This document shows, in pieces, positions 25,256 to 33,553 of a DNA stretch of 56,949 bases. The position numbers and the translations under genes were made by a program. The notes below the pieces were generated by a model. It saw only the letters and a program-made list of their open reading frames with translations. It did no database searches and had not been told where the DNA came from. The stretch covers positions 1 to 56,949 of the forward strand of contig CAVEFO010000005.1 in assembly GCA_963615055.1 (NCBI GenBank), written 5' to 3'. Position 1 is the first letter of the stretch; the number at the start of each line of letters is the position of its first letter. The stretch comes from UBA1822 sp963615055 (GTDB lineage: Bacteria; Bacillota; Negativicutes; Veillonellales; Dialisteraceae).

Positions 25256-25587
25256 GGGCTTCCGCTCTTGTCGGCAAGCGTATCCCAGGGATTGAGCGCA
25301 TTCTCGTCATTGGGATCAGCCTTGTAGGTGTTCGACTTCGCATCAAACAGGGGATCGCGCAGTTCATTTTCATATCTGTCGATGAGATCCATATCGTGGT
25401 CAGACGCATCGAGCAGGATGGCCAGTTCGAACGACAGGTCTTTTCCGACCTCAAGTTTCTGCGTGACTACACGCTTTGCTTTCGGGTCCCAATACTCGTA
25501 GCAGTAGTACTTGCCATCTGCCGTGAGATAATTGGAACAGTTGGGATTGAACCCGCTTTTGCGTTTCTTTGAATCTTTGCTCTTCAT
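25021..25587 (-). CDS. Phage sigma-like protein, N-terminal part, probably chimeric
   Basis: 188 aa. Residues 1-105 (NYLTADGKYYCYEYWDPKAK, VTQKLEVGKDLSFELAILLD, RYENELRDPLFDAK, PWDTLADKSGSPE) resemble the N-terminal region of small sigma-70-like proteins common in Firmicutes prophages, whose C-terminus normally holds a helix-turn-helix. Here that half is replaced by an Asp/Glu/Arg-rich segment that overlaps a coiled-coil reading frame in another frame, so the gene looks recombined or frameshifted. It is preceded by the candidate leader RNA at 25624-25753. Family resemblance is from memory. Confidence 0.6.
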   Translation of the reverse strand: MKSKDSKKRKSGFNPNCSNYLTADGKYYCYEYWDPKAKRVVTQKLEVGKDLSFELAILLDASDHDMDLIDRYENELRDPLFDAKSNTYKADPNDENALNPWDTLADKSGSPEYATFGEGDGALDVRIELDEARDLNIAIEERVREAKETAGHIAESIDRNGELACHAEEVIADCRRILGEIRSRGSEN

Positions 25588-25623
25588 TGCAGTGTCCTTT
25601 CCGTCCGAGCGGTACGGCGGGAC

Positions 25624-25753
25624 ACAAAAAGAGCCTGCGATTGAAGATGAGCACAGGCTCCGATAGCCGAAAAAGGCGCACGAAAGCTACGGTGGGAGCA
25701 TCTTTGTTCCAAACACAGCCGTCATCGCTGCGTTCCGAACTCTTATGCATCCC
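25624..25753 (-). ncRNA. Candidate structured leader RNA with intrinsic terminator, copy A
   Basis: On the minus strand, a closing stem GGGA-T-GCAT / ATGC-TCCC with one bulge encloses a long inner hairpin (AACGCAGC/GCTGTGTT, GTTC/GAAC). It is followed by a conserved single-stranded-like segment GTAGCTTTCGTGCGC and a terminator hairpin GAGCCTG/CAGGCTC with five T. The start codon of the sigma-like gene is 37 nt further. A 130-nt counterpart with the same plan is at 52255-52384. Confidence 0.6.
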
Positions 25754-25854
25754 TCCGTCCTTATAGCGCTATTCGGACTAAGAGATTGATGTGGGCAATC
25801 GAGACAATTTCAACTGCCTGTGCCTATTATCGTCTTTTTCGCTTTTTGAAGAGC

Positions 25855-25955
25855 AACTCACCGAGTTGGTCAGAAAGCCCCGTAACGAAGCCATTTTCAC
25901 GTTTCGGGGCATAAAAAAGGCCCCCTTTCGGGGTCCAAAGCCAACTCAGTGAGTT
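25855..25955. other. Cluster of hairpins and dyads behind the RM operon
   Basis: Two related dyads, AACTCACCGAGTTGG (25855-25869) and CCAACTCAGTGAGTT (25941-25955), are inverted to each other. Between them are a GCCCCG/CGGGGC hairpin (25877-25910) and the terminator of the RM operon. The rest of the 25588-25964 gap holds only the leader RNA. Confidence 0.6.
25913..25936 (-). terminator. Terminator of RM operon
   Basis: On the minus strand GGACCCC-GAAA-GGGGGCC (one mismatch) is followed by six T, about 30 nt after the stop of the ImmA/IrrE-like gene. Confidence 0.75.
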
Positions 25956-25964
25956 ATCAAAATT

Positions 25965-27560
25965 TTATTCGGAATCGATTGTTATTGTGCTGCCCAGTTC
26001 CTTGATACCTGCCTGTTTCAAAACGCCGTTGAAATCCTGCAGGGATAATCCGGGCATATTCTCTAAAATGCGGATATAGGTCTTGTCGGGATCCTGATAA
26101 TAATTCAGTTTGTTATCGGACTTATCGAATATCTTCTCCACGATGCGGAGGTTCAGCCGCAAGTCGACACAGATGGCCATCAGCACCTCTGTACCCATAT
26201 CATTGTACTTGTCGTTCTTTATTTTGCCGTGATAATTCTTGTGCAGCCCTGTTCTATCGTTAAAGGCTTCCGGGTAGTTCCACTTTCTGTTTTCCATCAG
26301 ATACCACAGGCATTGACAGAGCGTGGTGGTCGGATCGTCCAACCGCCTGACCAGTTCGATTTCTTCGTTCTCATCGTAGGTGAGGATATGATCTCGGAAC
26401 GCCGAATACACATCATCCTCTTCGTACTTAAAATTCGCCTGGTATTTCGGATGGAATGTCAACATACGCTGATCGATTCCCTCCACATGATAAAGGACGG
26501 CAAAGCCTACGAAGTCCTTCTGTATATTTCGGTAGGTCGTATATTTCTGCTCACGGATATTGATGACGCACTGCGCCAGATTCTTTTTTGCCTTTGCCGT
26601 CAGATGCGGACCATCTTCTTTGGCGGTTATATATTTCTTATCCGCCAGCACAAAGTATCCGTCAGCAAAAACAAACTGACCGCCGCCGACCCATTCCCGA
26701 AGTGAAGAGTCCAGGCTCAATAGCTGATACGCCTCCACGGGAGTCAGTGCGACAAGCTCCTTGCTATTGTTGATTTCTGCAAAAACGGCATCAAAATCTT
26801 CAAAGCCGGATATGCGACCGAGCAGACCGACTTCGAGCAGGCGATATTTGACAGATACGCGGGACACAATAAAGAAGGTACTCAAATCCTCAATCAATGT
26901 GTCGCAGGACGGAATAATGTCGTTCTGCGGATTCTGATAACTGTCAATCAGTTCAAGCGCTTTCTTCTTGAACATCTCAAACGGCATCAGCACTCGCGGA
27001 GCCAGTCGGTGAGCCTGCCATTCAAGCCACTTTACTTCATTTTCTTTTGTCTTTTTCCCTTCCGGCGGCTCGTAGAAGGTTTCAGACTGGCGGCACATAA
27101 TCGGATACAGTTTTTCAGATGCAGCCGCGTTCTTCAACGCCAGTATTTCAAAATATGTTTTATCCTTTTCCCAATGGAGAGCCTCATGGACAAGCGTGTT
27201 TCGTTTTGCGCCTTCTCCGTACATTGCCTCGAAATTGGGATCAATCAAAACTGTTCCCGCCGGAAAGGATACGGTTTTGGATGTGCCTTGCTCGTGGTCG
27301 TATATTTCTACCTCGCCATCGAGAAACAGGCAGCACCCAAAAATGTCCAGGTTGCGGGACAGAGAGACTTCCTTGACCGTGAGATTTGCGTTCTGCAATA
27401 TTTCATCAACGGGCAACGGCATCGGCGTTTCAAGAGCCTTTTTACAATGCCTTGTCAGATACTTAGTCGCATAATCATCAAGGCGGTTCTTTCCAAGAAT
27501 CAAGGCTCCCGTTTTCTTATTTATATCAAAGATATCGCTCGATGTCGGTTTGTTCGTCAT
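25965..27560 (-). CDS. ImmA/IrrE-like zinc metallopeptidase, large form
   Basis: 531 aa from the ATG at 27560 (MTNKPTSSDIFDINKK). The zinc motif HEALH (in TLVHEALHWEKD, about residue 155) and surrounding pattern place residues ~60-290 in the ImmA/IrrE family, whose members cleave transcriptional repressors. The C-terminal ~240 residues have no recognised domain. Unlike small phage ImmA proteins it is not beside a Cro/CI repressor; it is the last gene of the type I RM operon, overlapping the YgjP-like gene by 35 bp. A role in regulating or sensing restriction is inference. Confidence 0.8.
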   Translation of the reverse strand: MTNKPTSSDIFDINKKTGALILGKNRLDDYATKYLTRHCKKALETPMPLPVDEILQNANLTVKEVSLSRNLDIFGCCLFLDGEVEIYDHEQGTSKTVSFPAGTVLIDPNFEAMYGEGAKRNTLVHEALHWEKDKTYFEILALKNAAASEKLYPIMCRQSETFYEPPEGKKTKENEVKWLEWQAHRLAPRVLMPFEMFKKKALELIDSYQNPQNDIIPSCDTLIEDLSTFFIVSRVSVKYRLLEVGLLGRISGFEDFDAVFAEINNSKELVALTPVEAYQLLSLDSSLREWVGGGQFVFADGYFVLADKKYITAKEDGPHLTAKAKKNLAQCVINIREQKYTTYRNIQKDFVGFAVLYHVEGIDQRMLTFHPKYQANFKYEEDDVYSAFRDHILTYDENEEIELVRRLDDPTTTLCQCLWYLMENRKWNYPEAFNDRTGLHKNYHGKIKNDKYNDMGTEVLMAICVDLRLNLRIVEKIFDKSDNKLNYYQDPDKTYIRILENMPGLSLQDFNGVLKQAGIKELGSTITIDSE

Positions 27561-28290
27561 CCGTATCCGTCTCTCCTTTTTCCATGTAATCCAGCGGCAT
27601 GGTGGCAAGCATCTTCTTTGCCTCGCGCCATGTCGGACAATACTCTTCGACAAGAGCATGGAATCTGTGAGTATGGTTCTTCTCCAGCAGATGCACCAGT
27701 TCGTGTATCACCACATATTCGAGGCATTCCATCGGCTTTTTGGCAAGCTGGAGATTGATCCATATCCTGCGTTTTTCAATGTTGCAGGTTCCCCATCTGG
27801 TTTTCATGTTTTTTATACGGAACTCATCCGCATGAACGCCCGTCTTTTTCTCACATCCGATTATTACGGACTCAAGCACACGCTTTAATTCCTGTCTGTA
27901 CCATTCGGTGAACAGCCTTTCTCGTGCATCGGCATCCGTCCCCTCCGGCACAGTCATGATGATCTTGGTCGGAGACTTTACTATCTTATGCTGTGTGCCT
28001 TCATAAACGACCTGCAGGCGGTATGACTTCCCCCAAAGATAGTGGGACTCGCCGGACACATATTCCCGCTTGCTCTGTCTCTCCTGCGAGAGCATCCTGT
28101 CCCTGACCTTCGTGATTTCCGGGAGCTTCTTAAGGACAAAGAGTTTTATATCCTCGTTCGATAGCTCCATCGGTGTGCTTACAGTTACATTTCCTTCCGG
28201 CGGATGGACTCTGACATAGAGGTTTTTCAGGTTCTTCTTCCTGATTACCTCTATCGGCAATCCTCCGATAAGCATTTCATCATTACGCAT
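27526..28290 (-). CDS. YgjP/SprT-like metallopeptidase (DUF45)
   Basis: 254 aa from the ATG at 28290 (MRNDEMLIGG). C-terminal zinc motif HELVHLLEKNHTHRF with a third ligand region downstream, preceded by the typical MKTRWGTCNIEKRRIWINLQL segment. YgjP-like peptidases are frequently encoded directly after hsdR in type I RM operons; their substrate is unknown. It overlaps hsdR by 8 bp and the ImmA/IrrE gene by 35 bp, so it is fully embedded in the operon. Confidence 0.9.
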   Translation of the reverse strand: MRNDEMLIGGLPIEVIRKKNLKNLYVRVHPPEGNVTVSTPMELSNEDIKLFVLKKLPEITKVRDRMLSQERQSKREYVSGESHYLWGKSYRLQVVYEGTQHKIVKSPTKIIMTVPEGTDADARERLFTEWYRQELKRVLESVIIGCEKKTGVHADEFRIKNMKTRWGTCNIEKRRIWINLQLAKKPMECLEYVVIHELVHLLEKNHTHRFHALVEEYCPTWREAKKMLATMPLDYMEKGETDTDDEQTDIERYL

Positions 28291-31200
28291 CGTATTCTTC
28301 CTGCCTTTGTGCAATATCGAAGACGTTGTTGGTTTCCTCGGTGGCTCTGTCTTCGGTATACATATGAAGCAATAATTTTTTATAAATAGCAAGTCTTATA
28401 CGCTGCTGTTTTTGAAAATTTCTCTTCCAATCCGGCTGTATTGAAACACGGATCGCACCGTCCACATCAATCGTCAACTCGACATTCTCTTCAAAATAAT
28501 CGTAGAGAGCGCGTCTTGCCGCACTGTCCTTGATATCATCGGGATAACTTCCGTTCGTTTCGGGATGAAGGATTGCTTCAGCCAGTTCCACGACCTGTCG
28601 CAGATATTCCTCATAGCTCATCGCTTCAACCTTACGCTGCATGATGATCTTCTTGAGCATCTCGGACAGCTTGCCGTAATACACGCTGTTGGAACTCATC
28701 TTTTTTACGATCTCATGCTGCAGGTTGTTGTCAATCGTCTCCGCCTTTGCCTCATCGTTACCCGGCAGGTCTTTTACTAGGTCAACAGGCGTGGTGGTCT
28801 TGCCCTGGAGAAGCAATTCAACGATGGACATATTGCCAAGTTCGCTGACAACCCTTGTATCCTCGGCGTGGATGTATGTGTCGAGAATATAGCGCATATC
28901 CACCTCGTAAGGCTTGAGATCGATATAGTCGCAGCTTGCCAGCTTTATCATTTCCTTTATTTTGTTGTACCCGGAAATCTCGCCACGCAGATGATTGACA
29001 TCATCCTCGGAATAGCCGTAATCCGCTACCAGGCGGTCACAGCAGTTCGCAAAGGAACGAGAAAGAGACGCCGTAAGCACATAGAGAGTATCCCGCCGCG
29101 CAGTCTTTTCATCGTCCTCGCTGTCCTCGCCGCAGAAATATTCGATAAAATCGGTATCAGCCTGCGGAGCGGGTACATTTTCAACAAGTGCCTCAAGAGA
29201 GGCGAGCGTTCCTTCCAGTTCGGATTTTGCCTCATCATAGCGGTTCTTGATAAGCCCCTCGACATCTTCTTTGTCGTAGCCGTCAAACGCCTCGGAGGTA
29301 TAATCGGCAACGGCAAGCTGAACATTGCGGAACAAGTCCATGTAATCCACAATGTATCCGTAATCCTTATCCTCGCCGTCCGGTCTGTTGACGCGGCAGA
29401 TAGCCTGGAACAGATCATGGTCGCGCATGGATTTGTCGATATACAAATAAGTCGCGCTCGGAGCGTCAAAGCCAGTCAGCAGTTTGTCCACCACAATCAG
29501 CAGCTTCATCTGCGCCGGCTCATGCTTGAATTGCTCTTTGACGCGTTTCTCAAACTCGGCGAGTTTTTCATCTCCGAGCATCCGCTCGTATATTTTCTTT
29601 TTGTATTCTTCTTCGCCTTCCTGCGAGAGATCGAAGGTAGCCGTTCTGACGCTCTGCGTAGTCGGCTCGTAGGAAGTCACGATGGCGCATTTGGTAAAGC
29701 CCATACTCATGAATATTTCCCAATACTTGCAGGCTTCATAGATGCTGCCCGCCACAAGCATAGCCGTACCGCGGTCATCCTTAAGTCTCGGTTTCAGGCT
29801 CATATCAAACACGATATCGGACGCGATTTTCTCCAGCCTCTGCTTTGAACTGTACAGTTTATTGATAGATGTCCAGCTTTGCTTTAACTGCTGTTTGGCT
29901 CGTTCGGTCAAACCTTGTGTTTTCTGATCGAACCACAAATCGACCTTATCCTGGCTGGACAAATCCTGGCCGACATCCCTTGCCTCATAACGCAGGTCAA
30001 GAACCACACCGTCAGCCACGCCTTCGTCAAATTTATAGGTGTGGATATATGTGCCGAAAGTTTCAATACTGGATTTTTTGTCAGTCTTCAACAGCGGAGT
30101 CCCGGTAAAGCCGATCAGGATAGCATCCGGCATCAGCACCTTTACCGCCTCATGAAGTTTGCCGGAATTAGTACGGTGGCATTCGTCAATAAAGGCGATG
30201 ATGTTGCCTTTTGCCTTGAAGTCCTTCGGCAGGTCTTTCAGCAGTTCCTTGCGGTATTGGTCGATATCCGACTGGCTTCCGGCGTTATGACCGTACTTGT
30301 GAATGAGGGAGCAGACGATGGCATCCTCGTTTCTATCCAGGATGGAACGCAGATCGGCACAGCTTTTCGCCCTACGCACCTTTTCTTCCACATCGACAAA
30401 GAGGCTCTCGATTTGATCGTCCAGTTCATCACGGTCGGTGATGATGACCACACGGCTGTCGTTAATGTTCTCGATGATCCACTTAGTGAGCCATACCATG
30501 ATGAGCGACTTGCCGGAACCCTGCGTGTTCCAGATGATGCCGCCCTCGCCGTCCTGAATACGCTTGCGGGCAGCGATGTTCGCAAAATACTGGTTATGGC
30601 GCGTGACCTTTTTAATGCCCGCGTCATAAATCACAAAGTCATGTACGAGAGAAAGAAACCGCTCCTTCTGGCAGAGAGATACCACGCCGTCACGCAGACG
30701 ATTGACTTTCTTGACCTGCAGCAGCTTTATTTCAGCCGAAAGGTCATCGGTCGCTTTTTTGTCCTCTTTCCATTTCAGATAATATTTCTCCGGCGTGTTA
30801 ATTGTGCCGTAATACAGTCCCTCCGCCTCATTTCCGGCGAAAAGGAACTGCGCCGTGCTGAAGAAGTTCAGGATATTCTCACGCTTCTGATTCTGCAAAA
30901 GCTGACGGATACCCTTACCCGCACTGACACAGGAACTCTTCAGCTCAAAAACGCCGAGAGCGATTCCGTTGATGTAAAGCACCACATCGGGACGCTTCCT
31001 CGTTACCTTGTCGAAGCGCAGGACGGATACCTCCTCCGCCACGGAAAAGTCGTTCTTGCCGATGTCATCCCAATCGATGTAATGGACGGTCTGGCGATGC
31101 CCGTTCGCGTCCTTCGTTCCCTGTCTGCCGTAACGGAGCAAGGAGTACACGCTGCGGTTGATCTGATAGAGCGTATCGGACTGGTTATTGACCTTGCCCA

Positions 31201-31393
31201 CAAGCTCACTAATTGCGGTTTTGATCTGATCATCGGTATATCCGCGCTTTTTCAGATTTGCCTTCAGCAGTTCTTCTTTGACAGGCGTGTTGTCGATGTC
31301 CTCCAGGTTGCCGAGATAGGTGTAGCCCAGATCGTCAACGAGCCAATGCAGGACTCTGTTCTGTAATTTCTTTTCAGCATCTACCGTTGCCAT
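28283..31393 (-). CDS. hsdR: Type I restriction enzyme R subunit
   Basis: 1036 aa. The PD-(D/E)xK nuclease core is RPDVVLYINGIALGVFELKS (Asp136, Glu150, Lys152). The SF2 translocase follows, with Walker A NTQGSGKS (289-296), DECHR box (about 388), FTGTPL, VDKLLTGFDAP and ICRVNRP motifs. The C-terminus is helical and would contact HsdM. HsdR cuts unmodified DNA after ATP-driven translocation. The gene is intact, starts 1 nt after the rhuM stop and is followed by two metallopeptidase genes. Confidence 0.96.
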   Translation of the reverse strand: MATVDAEKKLQNRVLHWLVDDLGYTYLGNLEDIDNTPVKEELLKANLKKRGYTDDQIKTAISELVGKVNNQSDTLYQINRSVYSLLRYGRQGTKDANGHRQTVHYIDWDDIGKNDFSVAEEVSVLRFDKVTRKRPDVVLYINGIALGVFELKSSCVSAGKGIRQLLQNQKRENILNFFSTAQFLFAGNEAEGLYYGTINTPEKYYLKWKEDKKATDDLSAEIKLLQVKKVNRLRDGVVSLCQKERFLSLVHDFVIYDAGIKKVTRHNQYFANIAARKRIQDGEGGIIWNTQGSGKSLIMVWLTKWIIENINDSRVVIITDRDELDDQIESLFVDVEEKVRRAKSCADLRSILDRNEDAIVCSLIHKYGHNAGSQSDIDQYRKELLKDLPKDFKAKGNIIAFIDECHRTNSGKLHEAVKVLMPDAILIGFTGTPLLKTDKKSSIETFGTYIHTYKFDEGVADGVVLDLRYEARDVGQDLSSQDKVDLWFDQKTQGLTERAKQQLKQSWTSINKLYSSKQRLEKIASDIVFDMSLKPRLKDDRGTAMLVAGSIYEACKYWEIFMSMGFTKCAIVTSYEPTTQSVRTATFDLSQEGEEEYKKKIYERMLGDEKLAEFEKRVKEQFKHEPAQMKLLIVVDKLLTGFDAPSATYLYIDKSMRDHDLFQAICRVNRPDGEDKDYGYIVDYMDLFRNVQLAVADYTSEAFDGYDKEDVEGLIKNRYDEAKSELEGTLASLEALVENVPAPQADTDFIEYFCGEDSEDDEKTARRDTLYVLTASLSRSFANCCDRLVADYGYSEDDVNHLRGEISGYNKIKEMIKLASCDYIDLKPYEVDMRYILDTYIHAEDTRVVSELGNMSIVELLLQGKTTTPVDLVKDLPGNDEAKAETIDNNLQHEIVKKMSSNSVYYGKLSEMLKKIIMQRKVEAMSYEEYLRQVVELAEAILHPETNGSYPDDIKDSAARRALYDYFEENVELTIDVDGAIRVSIQPDWKRNFQKQQRIRLAIYKKLLLHMYTEDRATEETNNVFDIAQRQEEYDA

Positions 31394-31394
31394 C

Positions 31395-32426
31395 CTAACC
31401 CTCCTTATCTGTTGTTTTCTTTTTTGCGGTTTTCTCTACATCCTTTATTGTCTTTAAATAAGCTTCTTCAACAGGAGATAAATTCTGCACCTGATATTTT
31501 TGGTACTCCTGTTTTGCCTTTTCTAAAGCCTTCGCATGGCTAACTGTGCCAGCTCCCTCAAGTAATGCTTCTCCGGTAGAACGAAGGACATTATCCAAGT
31601 GTGTCACATAATCACTCATATACATAGGATTATGACGAATTGCCTGAACCTCTGCAAAATCAAAATATCCCGAAACAATACCATTCAGTATTTTTAATTC
31701 TTCTTCGGTCAGATAGTTTTTTGCAATACCTATATCCTTTACGGTCGGAAAGTCACCTGAAAAAGTGGTTAATCCCATAAAAGGCTTTTCTGCATCTGCC
31801 CGTTCGTATATCACTTCAGCGGCAGTGTGACCATGAGCTGCATAATGCAGCTTATTCTGTACCATCTTGAAGAAGGCGATGGATTCCGAGCTTTTCGGAT
31901 CATAGTCTACGCTCGTAGCATACAAATCAAGTACCTGTCGATACATCACTTTCTCTGAAGAACGAATATCCCTGATTCGGTCTAAAAGCTCTTTCCAGTA
32001 GCTGCCTCCGCCGAGATTTTTCAGACGCTCATCGTCCATCGTAAAGCCTTTGATTATATATTCTTTTAACCGCTCTGTCGCCCAGCGGCGAAAGTGCGTA
32101 GCTATCATCGATTTCACGCGATATCCAAGAGAAATAATCATGTCAAGGTTGTAATAAGGAATCTCTCTGGACACCTGCCTATTGCCTTCGGTTCGAACCT
32201 GTCGGAATTTCCGACAGGTTGAATCCTCATCCAATTCTCCTTCTTCATAGATATGCCGGATGTGCTCTACAATATTTGTACGAGAAGACCGGAAAAGATC
32301 CGCCATCTGCTGCTGTGTCAGCCAGACAGTTTCATCGATAAAACGAACATCTATTTTCGTATCTCCGTTTTCAGACTGATAAATAATAACTTCGCCTTGA
32401 TTAGCTTCCTTATCCGCCATACTCAC
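31395..32426 (-). CDS. RhuM-family protein
   Basis: About 341-343 aa. It begins with the RhuM pattern (IIYQSENGDTKIDVRFIDET, then VWLTQQQMADLFRSSRTNIV) and SREIPYYNLDMIISLGYRV, all typical of the family first named from a Salmonella pathogenicity island. Function is unknown; homologues often sit inside type I RM operons between hsdS and hsdR, as here. The start may be GTG at 32426 (GTGA overlap with hsdS) or ATG at 32420. The C-terminal half resembles a Fic-like or death-on-curing fold in length, but I see no HPFx motif. Confidence 0.88.
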   Translation of the reverse strand: MSMADKEANQGEVIIYQSENGDTKIDVRFIDETVWLTQQQMADLFRSSRTNIVEHIRHIYEEGELDEDSTCRKFRQVRTEGNRQVSREIPYYNLDMIISLGYRVKSMIATHFRRWATERLKEYIIKGFTMDDERLKNLGGGSYWKELLDRIRDIRSSEKVMYRQVLDLYATSVDYDPKSSESIAFFKMVQNKLHYAAHGHTAAEVIYERADAEKPFMGLTTFSGDFPTVKDIGIAKNYLTEEELKILNGIVSGYFDFAEVQAIRHNPMYMSDYVTHLDNVLRSTGEALLEGAGTVSHAKALEKAKQEYQKYQVQNLSPVEEAYLKTIKDVEKTAKKKTTDKEG

Positions 32427-33553
32427 ACCACCGTTCCTTTCAGGCGGACACGCCCTGTCAGCAGGTCATCCATTGCGCCTTCTCTGATTTGAATCATCTT
32501 ATCCCGTTCAGTTTCCAATGCTTCGATTTCTTCGTCCATTGCAGTCAGCGTGTCTGCTATCTTAACTTGTTCTTCATACTTCGGTATTTTTATAGAAATT
32601 GACTCTATTACCTTTTTCGCCAAGCTTGGTCTGCCTGATGATTCGGTATAATCGTACCAATCTATGGTGCAAAACAAGTAATATTGATACTTAACACACT
32701 GATTTTCTGCTGACTTGGAATAATAAAGAGTATCAATAGTCCAGAAAGGCGTGTCCATATACATTGGTTTATCGATGGTTCCTTTTCTTCCGATAAGAAC
32801 ACACTCCCAATCACATAAAAATTCCGATGCCTTACCGATTATGCCACCAGTTCCTAAGATAGGATACCTTCCTCCGTAACTTTCAACGGCTCGTTGATTG
32901 CGTCCATGAAGAATCTTCAGTATATCTCCAATTTTTCCATCTGACCATTTATAGTCAAAACCATCTAATCTTGTTCTTCCACTAATCAAGTCTTGCAAAG
33001 CACCTTCTCGTATCCCTCGCTTCTTTTCAATCAACTCAGCAAGGTCGGCGATGTAGATATCGAACTGCGAAAGCGTCCTGGCAATGTCCTCTTGTTCAGG
33101 CTCCGATGGTACTGTAACTTCAATACTTTGGAAGTCCTTTTGGGTAATTTGATTAATTGTTGCGTTGCTTCTTCCTCTGACCTGTTCCTGCACAATATCA
33201 GATTCAAAAAGTTTTGCAAAAAAACCTGTGGTATCGCCACGTAATACAGACATAAATGCCCCGAATGTCGTGTTACTGAGCCTTGATAAAATACAGCTTT
33301 TACCAATCAGCGCAGCGCTACCATTTCTTACGCAAACGAGAATATCTCCAGGCTGCACCATTTTTTCTTCCGACACATTTACATTCACATAAACATTATC
33401 TAAAAGCGACAAGGTTCCGTTTTGAATATTGGAAGATCGTAAAACCAAAGTTCCAGACGGTTTGACATTTTCGGGAGTATATGTCAGCCCCTGGACAAGA
33501 TTCACATGGTCAAGCAGTTTTGATTCTGTCCAATCACTCGGATAAGTTACCAT
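32423..33553 (-). CDS. hsdS: Type I restriction specificity subunit S
   Basis: 376 aa with two target-recognition domains (about 1-150 and 190-335) separated by conserved helical spacers. The repeated spacer ends are visible: KKRGIREGALQDLISGRTRL near 175 and IQIREGAMDDLLTGRVRL near the C-terminus. This near-repeat could allow domain exchange. The protein determines the bipartite recognition sequence, which cannot be read from sequence. It overlaps hsdM by 7 bp and rhuM by 4 bp. Confidence 0.95.
   Translation of the reverse strand: MVTYPSDWTESKLLDHVNLVQGLTYTPENVKPSGTLVLRSSNIQNGTLSLLDNVYVNVNVSEEKMVQPGDILVCVRNGSAALIGKSCILSRLSNTTFGAFMSVLRGDTTGFFAKLFESDIVQEQVRGRSNATINQITQKDFQSIEVTVPSEPEQEDIARTLSQFDIYIADLAELIEKKRGIREGALQDLISGRTRLDGFDYKWSDGKIGDILKILHGRNQRAVESYGGRYPILGTGGIIGKASEFLCDWECVLIGRKGTIDKPMYMDTPFWTIDTLYYSKSAENQCVKYQYYLFCTIDWYDYTESSGRPSLAKKVIESISIKIPKYEEQVKIADTLTAMDEEIEALETERDKMIQIREGAMDDLLTGRVRLKGTVV

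Noticed and set aside
31395..32426. Calling the RhuM-type protein a Fic AMP-transferase
   Set aside because: No HPFxxGNGR-type motif is visible; only the general RhuM pattern supports an assignment.
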